DNA from: a virus
Length of the DNA stretch: 23,494 nt
Virus record (IMG/VR): IMGVR_UViG_3300015371_000184
Span: 1 to 23,494 of that record
Direction: 5' to 3' (one strand)
The first letter of the stretch is position 1. Each line of letters starts with the position of its first letter. The notes beneath the pieces were generated by a model that saw only the letters and a program-made list of their open reading frames with translations, was not told the DNA's origin and made no database searches. A program made the position numbers and the translations under genes. Shown one piece after another: positions 6,483 to 13,830 of this stretch.

Positions 6483-7236
6483 TATGGCTGGGGAACCGGC
6501 TTTCTTCGCCTTTGCGGGCCGCAGTGAGGGGATTTGGTGGGTTGGGGCTCCCACCATGCCCGGCGAGCTGGAAAACGCACCCACGGCGCTCCTAGAGGCT
6601 CTGGGAAAGGCCCTGTTCCTGCCCCACAGCCATGACCCCCGCCGGGAATGGGCCGATCTGCCCAAGTGGGCCCGGTGGATCTTCGCTCACCAGACCTTCG
6701 CCGGGGCCCGGAACGAACGCGGCACCGTCCTGGACGGCGCCCCGCCGAGCCTCATACCCAAGGGCGCCCGGGTCGTGTCCGGCGACGTGCACGTGCCGCA
6801 GGACGGCCTGGTCACTTATGTCGGCGCCCCGTACACCATCGACTTCGGCGACGACTACGCGCCGCGGGTGCTGCTACTGCAGAATGACAAGCTCACCTCG
6901 CTACCCTGCACCGGCCCGCAGAAGCGCCTTATCATCTTCAAGCACGGCAACACCATCCACAACGCCAAGCCCGGCGACATCGTCAAGATCCAGGTCCAGC
7001 TCGACCGCGGCGACTACGCGCGCTGGGGCGAGATCAAGGACAAGGCGGCGAGCTGGGCGCAGAAGCTGGAGCTGAACGTGCACATGATTCAGCCGGTGGT
7101 CGCCGCCGCGGCGCGTATGTCTAGCAAGCGGCCACGCAGCGAGCCGAAATCTGACCGGGAGCTGGTCGAGAACTACGCCAAGGCAGCCAAGCTCGACGAG
7201 CTGACCGTCAAGGTGGGAATGAACCTATTGGGGTGA
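6244..7236 (+). CDS. Mre11/SbcD-type metallophosphoesterase nuclease subunit (330 aa)
   Basis: The start is ATG 6244 (M-L-L-I-T-A-D-L-H-L); an in-frame TTG at 6217 would only add a P/G-rich leader. Calcineurin-like motifs appear in order: D7-x-H9, G-D-L-T-D (D43), G-N-H-D (N78, H79), A-H-Q (H149) and G-D-V-H (H183), the last replacing the usual G-H-x-H. The family binds two Mn ions and cuts DNA ends with its Rad50/SbcC partner; in phage T4 the equivalent pair is gp47/gp46. The matching ATPase lies at 8735, separated by seven small genes. The C-terminal 100 residues are helical and basic and would contact DNA or the ATPase coiled-coil base (inference). Confidence 0.88.
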   Translation: MLLITADLHLNANPRDEYRHEFQKELRAMVRKYKPAGVALLGDLTDFKDEHPAVLVNRIVDHLYRLAQLAPVVVLRGNHDMAGEPAFFAFAGRSEGIWWVGAPTMPGELENAPTALLEALGKALFLPHSHDPRREWADLPKWARWIFAHQTFAGARNERGTVLDGAPPSLIPKGARVVSGDVHVPQDGLVTYVGAPYTIDFGDDYAPRVLLLQNDKLTSLPCTGPQKRLIIFKHGNTIHNAKPGDIVKIQVQLDRGDYARWGEIKDKAASWAQKLELNVHMIQPVVAAAARMSSKRPRSEPKSDRELVENYAKAAKLDELTVKVGMNLLG

Positions 7237-7242
7237 TGGGCG

Positions 7243-7317
7243 ATGGCAACAGCGCTCGCTGCGGGCCCGAGGCTCTCAAGGGACCCGCTACAAATCCGGG
7301 TAACGAGAGAGCAGTGA
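7243..7317 (+). CDS. Possible 24-residue peptide
   Basis: A short frame starts at ATG 7243 after GGGGTGATGGG and ends at 7317 (ending R-V-T-R-E-Q). It fills most of the 114-base gap between the SbcD-type gene and the gene at 7351. There is no further support, and the other open frame here (7236-7415) is proline- and glycine-rich and overlaps a better gene. Confidence 0.25.
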   Translation: MATALAAGPRLSRDPLQIRVTREQ

Positions 7318-7350
7318 ACCCGGCACCCCAACCCTTAGCTGGAGGCGGCA

Positions 7351-7500
7351 GTGGACATAAAACTAATCCTAGAAAACCAGTTGATGATCCTGCTCATGCT
7401 GTCGCGCCACCATGACGACGGCATGTACCCGCCCGGACTGGAGGACCAGATCAAGCACACACGCGAGCGGATCAAGAACTGGGGGCAGCGTCCGGCATGA
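7351..7500 (+). CDS. Small helical protein (49 aa)
   Basis: The start is GTG 7351 after CTGGAGGCGGCA. The product begins with an amphipathic hydrophobic helix (I-K-L-I-L-E-N-Q-L-M-I-L-L-M-L), then H-H-D-D-G-M-Y-P-P-G-L-E-D-Q-I and a basic helix. It lacks a true membrane span and could form a small helical hairpin. It overlaps the next start by ATGA at 7497. No family recognised. Confidence 0.6.
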   Translation: MDIKLILENQLMILLMLSRHHDDGMYPPGLEDQIKHTRERIKNWGQRPA

Positions 7501-7664
7501 CCGTATCGGTGAAGCGCACCTGGAAGGTCGGCGACGTCGAGCACTCGGCCGAATTCACCGCGCCCGATGAGAAGGCGCTGCATCTCCTGCTCTACGAGTT
7601 CGGGCTGATAGCGGCCATGTTCGAGGAAATCACTAAGACCGAATACAAAGAAAGCGACGAATGA
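7497..7664 (+). CDS. Small hypothetical protein (55 aa)
   Basis: ATG 7497 shares ATGA with the previous stop. It begins with a beta hairpin (V-S-V-K-R-T-W-K-V-G-D, then H-S-A-E-F-T-A) and continues as a helix (D-E-K-A-L-H-L-L-L-Y-E-F-G-L-I-A). The acidic tail overlaps the next gene as ATGA at 7661. Too short for the longer-frame criterion but well placed in the coupled run. Confidence 0.6.
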   Translation: MTVSVKRTWKVGDVEHSAEFTAPDEKALHLLLYEFGLIAAMFEEITKTEYKESDE

Positions 7665-7909
7665 AGTACCGGCCACATCGCGGTGGGCTTGCGGAATCGA
7701 TGGACGAAGTGGTAGAGGTCCGGGACTTGGCCGACTTGGTCGCGCACATGCGCCGGTCGGTCGAGGACTGGTACCCACCCGACGAACTGCCAACTGTCGA
7801 GAACACCAAGATCGAGCCCTACTGCTTCGACGAACGCATCGGCTGGGATACGCATATCGTGCTCGTGCGCGGGCAGGCGTGGGGCTTTACTAATGGACCG
7901 CTACCATGA
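7661..7909 (+). CDS. Small conserved-type phage protein (82 aa)
   Basis: ATG 7661 overlaps the preceding stop. The product opens M-K-Y-R-P-H-R-G-G-L-A-E-S-M. This resembles a short family often seen in early phage operons, with a helical start and a beta-strand end (W-D-T-H-I-V-L-V-R-G-Q-A-W-G-F-T-N-G-P). No known catalytic motif. The stop overlaps the next start. Confidence 0.75.
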   Translation: MKYRPHRGGLAESMDEVVEVRDLADLVAHMRRSVEDWYPPDELPTVENTKIEPYCFDERIGWDTHIVLVRGQAWGFTNGPLP

Positions 7910-8109
7910 CTGAGCTGAGAGTCGACCCCAACCGCCGCGACATGGGCACCGGCATCTTCGTCCGCGCCAAGAACGGTGACAGCTGGGTTAGCGCGGACGT
8001 GAGCACGCTGGACACGGCGAGCCTGCTGACCTGGCTGCGCTCGCGCGGCGGCAGCAACCTCTTTGCCGAGAACACGGTGCTGCTGTTGTTGGGGCACACC
8101 CATGATTAA
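7906..8109 (+). CDS. Small phage protein (67 aa)
   Basis: The start at 7906 shares ATGA with the previous stop. The central segment reads as beta strands then helix (G-T-G-I-F-V-R-A-K-N-G-D-S-W, then S-L-L-T-W-L-R-S-R-G-G) and the end is hydrophobic (V-L-L-L-L-G-H-T-H-D). Similar small proteins occur in other phages (recalled). It overlaps the next gene by 8 bases. Confidence 0.7.
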   Translation: MTELRVDPNRRDMGTGIFVRAKNGDSWVSADVSTLDTASLLTWLRSRGGSNLFAENTVLLLLGHTHD

Positions 8110-8428
8110 GCTCGCGCTGTGCATCGTCGCTTGGTTGCTGGTGCTGGAGCTGGCGCAGGCCGCCGAGCCATGCGCCGTCGCCCCGGGCGAACCGCGCTCG
8201 GAGTGGCACTATCGGACCCAGGTGCCCGGCTTCGCCAAGGGCGCCAAGGGCGACCGCTGCTGGTATCTTGGGCCTGCAATGAAGCCGCGTTCCGAACTTT
8301 TCTGGGATCTCACCGCACCCGACCGCTCCGTTCCTGCACATCCGATCCACTCCGCACCAACCCTTGACGAAAGGTTTCATACGCCGTGGAAGTGGACCGA
8401 TCCCTCCGGCTGGTCGCATCAGGAATGA
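8102..8428 (+). CDS. Secreted/periplasmic small protein (108 aa)
   Basis: ATG 8102 begins a Sec-type signal peptide: basic start (M-I-K), hydrophobic core (C-I-V-A-W-L-L-V-L-E-L) and an A-Q-A-A cleavage region near residue 23. The mature part has two cysteines (E-P-C-A and D-R-C-W-Y) that could form a disulfide, then a proline- and tryptophan-rich tail. The D-R-C-W-Y-L-G string resembles a small secreted protein type seen in phages and rhizobia (recalled). A role outside the cytoplasm, perhaps against superinfection or in the host envelope, is inference. Confidence 0.7.
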   Translation: MIKLALCIVAWLLVLELAQAAEPCAVAPGEPRSEWHYRTQVPGFAKGAKGDRCWYLGPAMKPRSELFWDLTAPDRSVPAHPIHSAPTLDERFHTPWKWTDPSGWSHQE

Positions 8429-8432
8429 CCGA

Positions 8433-8738
8433 ATGAATCGTATCCTTGAACTGCGCGAGAGGTGCTTGAAGCGGCTGCCGCCGAATGTGTTGAGCAAGTA
8501 TCGTCAGACCGAGCTGGATGCGTTCTTTCTGGTTATTGCGCTATGCGGCGAGGTCGGCGAGCTGGCCAACTTATTCAAGAAAATGCGGCGCGGCGACCCG
8601 ATCAAGATGGAGGCAATCGTCGACGAGATGGCGGACATCCGCGTCTACCTCGAATTGTTGGCCAAGCTGCATGGCGTCGACCTGGAGGATGCAGTCGAAG
8701 CGAAGCTAGAGAAGATTGTGGAGCGCTACCGGGAATGA
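8433..8738 (+). CDS. MazG-like nucleotide pyrophosphohydrolase (101 aa)
   Basis: ATG 8433 starts four bases after the preceding stop. The protein is all-helical with the family's metal-binding motifs: G-E-V-G-E-L (about residues 37-42) with the following K-K-M-R-R, then D-E-M-A-D-I (about 67-72). Members hydrolyse NTPs or dNTPs to the monophosphate; phage copies are thought to tune nucleotide pools or lower (p)ppGpp. At 101 residues it is a single-domain form. Its stop overlaps the start of the SbcC-type ATPase (ATGA at 8735), so the two are co-translated. Confidence 0.88.
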   Translation: MNRILELRERCLKRLPPNVLSKYRQTELDAFFLVIALCGEVGELANLFKKMRRGDPIKMEAIVDEMADIRVYLELLAKLHGVDLEDAVEAKLEKIVERYRE

Positions 8739-10453
8739 ACCTGGAATTTATCGAGCTGCGGCTGCAGGGCTTCAAGCAGTTTATCAAGCCCGTGATCTTC
8801 GCGCTGTCGGCGTCCGGCGGCGGGTTGGTGCTCATGCGCGGCCGCAACGAGGTCGAGCCTGCGCTCGGCGCCAATGACGTAGGCAAGTCGTCGCTGTTCG
8901 ACGCCCTGACCTGGTGCCTGTTCGGTCGCACCGTCGACAATCTACACAGCACCGACCTGCGCTCGTGGCAGGAGGCGCCGCCGCTGCAGGTCGAGGTCAC
9001 CGTGGCCATCGCCGCCGCCAACGGCGACGGCAGCAAGGTGCACAAGATCGCCCGCGGCAGGCGGCTGACGCTCGACGGCGCGCCGGTCGGCCAGGACCAG
9101 ATAACCCGGCTGCTGCGGCTGAACTTCGACGTATTCGCCAACACCGTATTGCTCGGCCAGGGGCGGCCGCTGTTCTTCGACCTAGAGCCGCGCAACAAGA
9201 TGGAGCTGTTCTCGGCGGCGCTGGAGCTGGAGCGCTGGGAGGTGCGCTCGGAGGCGGCGGCCTGGGAAGTCGAGACCATGGAGAAGAAGCTGCAGCGCGA
9301 GAAGGAAACGCAGGGCAGCATCAAGGCTACCCTGGAACAGGCGCAGAAGCTGCTGGAGGACACCAAGCGGAGGTCGCAGGAGTGGGAGACGCAGCGGAAG
9401 GAGCGGATCGCCAAGAACCGCCAGGCTGCGGAGGAGCTGGAGAAGCAGCTGGAGCCATTGCGGCGCCAGCGCGACGACGCCGATCTGGCCTACGACGGCG
9501 CCGAGACCGAGTACAAGGCGCAGGCCCGCGCCGTGGCCGACCTGGAGAAGCTGGTCACCGTGACCACGACGAGCTACGCGCGCGCGGAGGCGGCGGCGAA
9601 GAAGTGCCCGACCTGCGGCCAGCCGATCAAGGCCGACGTGCCAGCCAAGTACAAGGCGGCGAAGGAGAGCGCCGAGAGTGACCTGGCACATGCGCGCAAG
9701 TACGCGCAGACATTCCGCACCAAAGCCGACGCTGCCAGCGCGACGCTGCACCGGCTCAACCCCAGAGTAACCGAGCTGGAGACCAAGCTCCGCGGGCTAA
9801 CCAACAGCCACCTGGAGCACGAGGACGAAGAGAACCCACACCGCCCGCAGGTCGGCGAGCTGCAACGTTGCGTGCAGCAGCACGAGGCCAACCTCGCTAT
9901 AACCGAAGAGGTCGTCGGCAAGGTCTTGGCGCAGATCGCACGCACCAAGGTGTGGGTGAAAGGCTTCAAGGACATTCGGCTGGCTATTGTCGAGGACGTG
10001 CTGCAAGAGCTACAGCTAGCCACCAACGCGCTGCTGCCGGAGAGCGGGCTGCAGGACTGGGAGGTGCACTATGGGATCGAGCAAGAGACCAAGTCAGGCA
10101 CCATCCGGCGCGGGCTCACCGTGACCGTGTTATCGCCGTACAACGACCAGCCGGTGCGTTGGGAGAGCTGGGGCGGCGGCGTCGGCCAGCGGCTGCGGCT
10201 CATTGGCGCCCTGGCGCTGTCCGAGGTGCTGCTGCGCCATGCAGGGGTGGGCACCAACCTGGAGATCCTCGACGAGCCGACCCAGTACTTCTCGCCGAAG
10301 GGGGTCGAGTACATGTGCGAATTCCTGGCGTCGCGCGCGCGGACGCTGGACAAGAACATCGTTCTGGTCGACCATCACGCGGTCGAGAGCGCGCAGTTCA
10401 GCGGCGTAGTCACGGTGGTGAAGACCGCGGCCGGGTCCATGGTGGAGGGTTAG
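8735..10453 (+). CDS. Rad50/SbcC-type ATPase with zinc hook (572 aa)
   Basis: The start is ATG 8735, in an ATGA overlap with the MazG-like gene; an in-frame upstream extension to 8462 is a shadow. Walker A is G-A-N-D-V-G-K-S-S (45-53), the Q-loop-like region is near 140 (L-L-G-Q-G-R), and a coiled-coil arm runs from 165 to 285. The zinc hook is C-P-T-C-G-Q (C291, C294), and a second coiled coil runs 300-400. An ABC signature-like stretch is G-G-G-V-G-Q-R (480-486), Walker B is I-L-D-E-P-T (511-516), and D-H-H (546-548) is near the end. The arms are short, as in phage T4 gp46. It partners the nuclease at 6244 for DNA-end processing in recombination, replication or host DNA breakdown (known of the family). 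Confidence 0.92.
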   Translation: MNLEFIELRLQGFKQFIKPVIFALSASGGGLVLMRGRNEVEPALGANDVGKSSLFDALTWCLFGRTVDNLHSTDLRSWQEAPPLQVEVTVAIAAANGDGSKVHKIARGRRLTLDGAPVGQDQITRLLRLNFDVFANTVLLGQGRPLFFDLEPRNKMELFSAALELERWEVRSEAAAWEVETMEKKLQREKETQGSIKATLEQAQKLLEDTKRRSQEWETQRKERIAKNRQAAEELEKQLEPLRRQRDDADLAYDGAETEYKAQARAVADLEKLVTVTTTSYARAEAAAKKCPTCGQPIKADVPAKYKAAKESAESDLAHARKYAQTFRTKADAASATLHRLNPRVTELETKLRGLTNSHLEHEDEENPHRPQVGELQRCVQQHEANLAITEEVVGKVLAQIARTKVWVKGFKDIRLAIVEDVLQELQLATNALLPESGLQDWEVHYGIEQETKSGTIRRGLTVTVLSPYNDQPVRWESWGGGVGQRLRLIGALALSEVLLRHAGVGTNLEILDEPTQYFSPKGVEYMCEFLASRARTLDKNIVLVDHHAVESAQFSGVVTVVKTAAGSMVEG

Positions 10454-10458
10454 AAACG

Positions 10459-10487
10459 AAAAAGGCCGGACGGTTTCCCGCCCGGCC
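10459..10487 (-). terminator. Strong hairpin terminator for the minus-strand late transcript
   Basis: A ten-base-pair stem (GGCCGGGCGG pairing with CCGTCCGGCC, one G-U) closes on a GAAA tetraloop and is followed by TTTTT when read on the minus strand. On the plus strand the same repeat has an A-C mismatch and no T run, so its best direction is minus. It also lies six bases after the stop of the SbcC-type gene and may act weakly in both directions. Confidence 0.75.
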
Positions 10488-10497
10488 TGGTATGGTG

Positions 10498-10537
10498 TTT
10501 CCTGCGGTGACCGTGAGTCTGACAACGCCGCAGGGAA
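10498..10537. repeat. Inverted repeat in the 10454-10614 gap
   Basis: CCTGCGG at 10501-10507 pairs with CCGCAGG at 10528-10534, and the stem extends to ten pairs with one G-U. A second seven-base inverted repeat, GGTGCCG (10543-10549) and CGGCACC (10589-10595), lies further on. No clear -35/-10 pair is seen in this gap. These may be the leader of the gene at 10621 or operator-like sites. Confidence 0.35.
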
Positions 10538-10620
10538 GTGTGGGTGCCGGTGGTTCGGGTGCTTTCCGTTCCTTTCAACTCGGGTCATCGGCACCTCTCT
10601 CTCACAGAAAGGAAATGCCA

Positions 10621-11112
10621 ATGATAATGCTCCCTAAAAAGCAAGACGGACCGTTGTTGCCGCACGCGCCGCAGTTACCGGCGCGCGACCGTGAGCTGCA
10701 CCCGCAGGCGGTGCAGGCTATCAGCGCGTACTCGACCGCCCTGGAGACCGTCGAGCAACTAACCGCGGACCTGAAGAAGATGTCGAACGACCTGGTGATT
10801 GAGCGGCGCCACAACGCCTCGCTGCGCGCGGCGCTGACCAAGCTGCAGGAGGACCGTGACTACTACTACCGCTACGCTGCGGAGCTGCGCACGTCGCTCG
10901 GCAATATCACCATGATAATGATGCAGGCCGAGAAGAAGGCGCAGGAGATGGCGAATCGGCCGCCGCCGCAGGTGGTCGAGGAAGAGGAACTGATTGCAGA
11001 CAAGGATCTGAAGGAGGTCGTCAGTAGCTTGGAAGCCGAAATCTCCGGAATTAACGTAGGGCACGTCCGGAATTCAACTGTCGCCCCCACCAACCACCCG
11101 CCGCGCCAGTGA
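10621..11112 (+). CDS. Coiled-coil protein of unknown function (163 aa)
   Basis: The start is ATG 10621, well spaced after AGAAAGGAA; an in-frame ATG at 10615 is too close to that site. After a proline-rich leader (residues 1-25) the protein is a long heptad-rich helix (about 28-110: V-E-Q-L-T-A-D-L-K-K-M, A-L-T-K-L-Q-E-D-R), then an acidic linker and a loose tail. No family recognised. It has its own leader after the early terminator-like repeat, and its end overlaps the convergent gene at 11074 by 39 bases. The minus-strand terminator at 10459 lies beyond its start, so late transcription would run antisense through it. Confidence 0.7.
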   Translation: MIMLPKKQDGPLLPHAPQLPARDRELHPQAVQAISAYSTALETVEQLTADLKKMSNDLVIERRHNASLRAALTKLQEDRDYYYRYAAELRTSLGNITMIMMQAEKKAQEMANRPPPQVVEEEELIADKDLKEVVSSLEAEISGINVGHVRNSTVAPTNHPPRQ

Positions 11113-11340
11113 CGTTTGGACTGGCGTAAAAGCGGGCAGAGGGGGTTGCGGCGGCGTGAGAGGAGCTTCCGCCGCCGCAATCTTCACCCACCGCGCGTCG
11201 TACAGCTGACGCAACCGGCGAGCCGTTACTGCCGTCTTGTCGAACGGGTCGTCGACCGCGAGGCGCTTCCCACCCATCGTCATTTCACGATTGACTAGGA
11301 AGTCGCGCTCACGGTCAAAGGTCTCTCGGAACGTGCGCAT
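11074..11340 (-). CDS. Small head-associated phage protein (88 aa)
   Basis: The ATG at 11340 follows GATGGAGGCTTGAGCT. The core string D-D-P-F-D-K-T-A-V-T-A-R-R-L-R-Q-L-Y is one I recall from small proteins encoded next to phage capsid genes; their exact role is not established. The C-terminus is proline-rich (about residues 59-72) and then basic. It is the last gene of the minus-strand head block, 57 bases after the capsid gene, and its 3' end overlaps the convergent plus-strand gene. Confidence 0.75.
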   Translation of the reverse strand: MRTFRETFDRERDFLVNREMTMGGKRLAVDDPFDKTAVTARRLRQLYDARWVKIAAAEAPLTPPQPPLPAFTPVQTSLARRVVGGGDS

Positions 11341-11397
11341 AGCTCAAGCCTCCATCACTTTGATTGTTGCCATTTCTTACGGGAGTTGAGGGCTGGC

Positions 11398-12408
11398 TTA
11401 GAGCTGGCTGCCCGGAGAGACGGCCTGGTAGAAGAACACGCCGAGGTCCTGGGAGACCTGGGCGAGATCCCACGCCATGCGATTCTGGAAGTAATCGCTG
11501 TGGGCACGGTCGTCGCGGCCGCGCTGCATGACGCCACCAATCGCGTTGGTGGATCCGGGGATCAGTCCCGTCCACGCGAAGTTGGCGATAGCAGTCGGCG
11601 AGTCGAGGCCGGGGTTCGGGTCGATGTAGCACAGCAACATGCTGTTCTTGTCAGTGATGTAGCTGAAAGCGTCAGCCGCACCTTCCGTCGCGCTGTTGTA
11701 GATGCTGCGCGCGACGAACACGTTGTCGACTTCGAACAGTGATGCAAGCATGTCCTCGTCGGCGACCCCGATCTGCGTATATTTGATGCGGTCGGCGACG
11801 TCGGCGTGACTACGCAAAACTTTCTTCACATTCGCGCCAAGCACAAGTGTATTGGGCATATAGCCCGTCTTCTCGTGCATCACGTCTTTCCAGTGGTCGA
11901 TGTCCTGGATCGGCGTCGAGCCAGGGTCATTGAACTGGTGCAGCTGGTTGGCGCCGGGGCCAGAAGCGACGCCGGTGACCTCGGTGGTCCACTTGCCGGT
12001 GCCGAAGAACTTCTGCGCCCATATGCGATCCTGCTTCAGGAGCTGCTTCATGGTGAGCAGGGTCGTGGCAGTCTCGTCCAGCTTGATGGGGTCGTCGACG
12101 TTGGCACGCTGCCGGTCGTCAATGACGTGCTCCAAGCCGTACTCGGTCGCGATATAGCTCCCGGACGAAACCTTGTATCCGACTTGCACCGGACGCCCAC
12201 CCAAAGCTCTGGGCTGGGCCTCGTCTCGCCAGAAGTAACCGCGGTCGTAGACCACGTAGGTGTCGGTCTGTTTCAGAACCGAAATGACGCTCGCTGCGCG
12301 CTGCGCAACGAAGTTACGCCGGTCCTGAACGAACTGAACCGAGAAGTCAGTGAGGTACCGGTCGACGTGAAGGGTACCTTGAATAAATTCCTGGCCAGCT
12401 ACGGGCAT
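11398..12408 (-). CDS. Major capsid protein (336 aa)
   Basis: The ATG at 12408 follows AAAGGAAAAATTCC. The protein has the layout of HK97-fold capsid proteins of the E-like class: an N-arm (F-I-Q-G-T-L-H-V-D-R-Y-L-T), the P-domain spine, T-G-Y-M-P-N-T-L-V-L-G-A-N-V (about 190-203), and a C-terminal beta region with W-T-G-L-I-P-G. No long N-terminal delta domain is present, which fits a separate scaffold gene upstream. Position after scaffold and decoration genes supports the call. It builds the icosahedral shell. Confidence 0.85.
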   Translation of the reverse strand: MPVAGQEFIQGTLHVDRYLTDFSVQFVQDRRNFVAQRAASVISVLKQTDTYVVYDRGYFWRDEAQPRALGGRPVQVGYKVSSGSYIATEYGLEHVIDDRQRANVDDPIKLDETATTLLTMKQLLKQDRIWAQKFFGTGKWTTEVTGVASGPGANQLHQFNDPGSTPIQDIDHWKDVMHEKTGYMPNTLVLGANVKKVLRSHADVADRIKYTQIGVADEDMLASLFEVDNVFVARSIYNSATEGAADAFSYITDKNSMLLCYIDPNPGLDSPTAIANFAWTGLIPGSTNAIGGVMQRGRDDRAHSDYFQNRMAWDLAQVSQDLGVFFYQAVSPGSQL

Positions 12409-12455
12409 GGAATTTTTCCTTTCCCATGTTGAGTGATGACAGAGCTAACGGGGTA

Positions 12456-12827
12456 TTACCCGCGCTCCATCAACACTGAGATGATTGTGCCCGCGGCGCC
12501 GCCGGTGAGAGCGGTTCCGGCACCGACGCCAGAGACGTAGGTGATAGCGAGCCCGTTAGCGTCGGAGCTAAGACGCGCCCCGGCGGCGACGGCGACGGCG
12601 CCGACCAACACCTTGGCGATACCGCTGACCTGCACGGTCACCGGCTTGCCGACAGTGGTCGAGCCCGCCTCTTCGGTAACGACACCGAGCACGGTGTCGT
12701 TCGCCCCAGCCAGCACCACCTGATTGTCGGTGGTGTCGGACTTGACGAAGTAGTGCAGCTTTCCAGTCAGGTCGGCGCCCTGCCCTAGGGCAATGACGTC
12801 CGTCCCGTCCATACGAGCGTATGCCAT
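12456..12827 (-). CDS. Capsid decoration (cement)-like protein (123 aa)
   Basis: The ATG at 12827 follows AAAAGGAGATTCACGAA. The protein is beta-rich and low in charge, with G-K-L-H-Y-F-V-K, V-V-L-A-G-A-N-D-T-V-L-G-V-V-T and V-Q-V-S-G-I-A-K-V-L-V-G strings, then a glycine/alanine-rich end. This pattern fits small proteins that bind the outside of the expanded capsid and stabilise it. Its place between scaffold and major capsid genes is the usual one. The exact family cannot be fixed without a profile search. Confidence 0.75.
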   Translation of the reverse strand: MAYARMDGTDVIALGQGADLTGKLHYFVKSDTTDNQVVLAGANDTVLGVVTEEAGSTTVGKPVTVQVSGIAKVLVGAVAVAAGARLSSDANGLAITYVSGVGAGTALTGGAAGTIISVLMERG

Positions 12828-12857
12828 TTCGTGAATCTCCTTTTCATGGCATGATGG

Positions 12858-12878
12858 AAGGCCGCGGAGTGCGGCCTT
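12858..12878 (-). other. Intergenic hairpin between scaffold and decoration genes
   Basis: AAGGCCGC and GCGGCCTT form a perfect eight-pair stem with a five-base loop. No T run follows on the minus strand, so it is more likely an RNA-stability or processing hairpin than a terminator. It lies in the 64-base gap before the decoration gene's ribosome-binding site. Confidence 0.5.
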
Positions 12879-12891
12879 AAGCTCAGGCGAG

Positions 12892-13740
12892 TTAGTTGCC
12901 TTGGTAGGCCTTGAACTCGTCCGGGTACTGCAGCCGCGCCTTGGTCATCGCGTCACTGCGTGACATGTTCTTGTTGGCTGCCTGGATCTCGTCGATCCGC
13001 TTCTTGAAGTCGGTCGCACCGCGGCGCGCTTTCTCGATCTCGTCCGGGGAGGTGCCGCGACCGACCGACTCGAAGGCCTTGCCAGCCAGCTTCTCTGACT
13101 GGGTGAAGACCGCCTCGAAGGCCTTGCGCAGCGGCTCTTCCAGCGCGTCCATGACCTTGAGCATGTTGGCCCGCTCTTGGGTCGTACCCGGGACGTGCGC
13201 GTAGAGATCGTCCGCCCGCTTGGTCAGCTCGGCCATTTCACGGGCATCGCGCTCCTTGCGAATGTCCGCCTCGGCCTGCGCCAACTTCGTCGACGTCGCC
13301 TTCAGGATGGCGAACTGCGCGTCGCCGACCACCGACTTACGGATCTCGTGGCCTTCGAGCGTGCAGACTTCGTCCTTGGACTTCTTCAGGTCCATGTCGC
13401 GGCGCCGTTCGGCGACCGACTTGGCCATGAACGCCTTCTTGGCCGCGGCGTCCGCGTCCTTGCAGAACTCCTTCTCGTCCACCGTCATGGTGGCGTCGAG
13501 CTTGAGCGCTTCGTTCTCGGCCTTGGCTTCGTCCAGTTGCTTCTGGACTTCGGCCAGCGCCTTCTTGGTCTCCTGCGCCTCTTCCTCTTCGTCGTCCGCA
13601 GACACGAAGGGAGGCGGCTTCTTGGCCTTGTCCAATTCCCCCTTCGCCTCGATTGCGGCGTTGAGGGTCTTGGTCAGCTCCTCAACCTGCTTTTCCAGGT
13701 TGGCGATGGTGACGTCTTCGTCTTTCTCGTTCTCAGCCAT
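12892..13740 (-). CDS. Scaffold-like head assembly protein (282 aa)
   Basis: The ATG at 13740 follows TAGGAGAGCC. The protein is highly charged and helical: a leucine-zipper-like N-terminus (I-A-N-L-E-K-Q-V-E-E-L-T-K-T-L), an acidic stretch (D-D-E-E-E-E-A), a second coiled coil (A-L-A-E-V-Q-K-Q-L-D-E-A-K), and A-A-A-K-K-A-F-M-A-K-S-V-A-E-R, a string typical of phage scaffold or protease C-terminal regions. The C-terminus is basic and would bind the capsid protein. Scaffolds guide shell assembly and are then removed, here presumably by the XkdF-type protease domain encoded upstream. The leader carries an unusual alternative hairpin. Confidence 0.8.
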   Translation of the reverse strand: MAENEKDEDVTIANLEKQVEELTKTLNAAIEAKGELDKAKKPPPFVSADDEEEEAQETKKALAEVQKQLDEAKAENEALKLDATMTVDEKEFCKDADAAAKKAFMAKSVAERRRDMDLKKSKDEVCTLEGHEIRKSVVGDAQFAILKATSTKLAQAEADIRKERDAREMAELTKRADDLYAHVPGTTQERANMLKVMDALEEPLRKAFEAVFTQSEKLAGKAFESVGRGTSPDEIEKARRGATDFKKRIDEIQAANKNMSRSDAMTKARLQYPDEFKAYQGN

Positions 13741-13755
13741 TGGATGGCTCTCCTA

Positions 13756-13800
13756 TCGGCAGGCAAAAAGATTCCCGCGACGGGACCCTGCCGAGTCCCG
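13756..13800 (-). promoter_or_regulatory. Attenuator-like leader with alternative hairpins ahead of the scaffold gene
   Basis: Read on the minus strand, four segments compete. CGGGAC (13800-13795) can pair with GTCCCG (13786-13781). The same GTCCCG can instead pair with CGGGA (13777-13773), a hairpin followed by ATCTTTTT, a terminator-like end. TCGGCAGG (13794-13787) can pair with CCTGCCGA (13763-13756), which ends one base before the ribosome-binding site. The first and second pairings exclude each other. This is seen directly in the sequence; a regulatory role is inference. Confidence 0.45.
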
Positions 13801-13830
13801 CTTTGGCCTGGTTCGAAGAGTGAGAGAGGG

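Noticed and set aside
7236-7415. A 59-residue frame directly after the SbcD-type stop (GTGATG joint)
   Set aside because: Proline/glycine-rich composition, and it overlaps the better-supported gene starting at GTG 7351 with its own ribosome-binding site.
9868-10614. Upstream part of the long plus-strand frame that ends at 11112
   Set aside because: It is arginine- and glycine-rich shadow of the SbcC-type gene; only the part from 10621 has a ribosome-binding site and protein-like composition.
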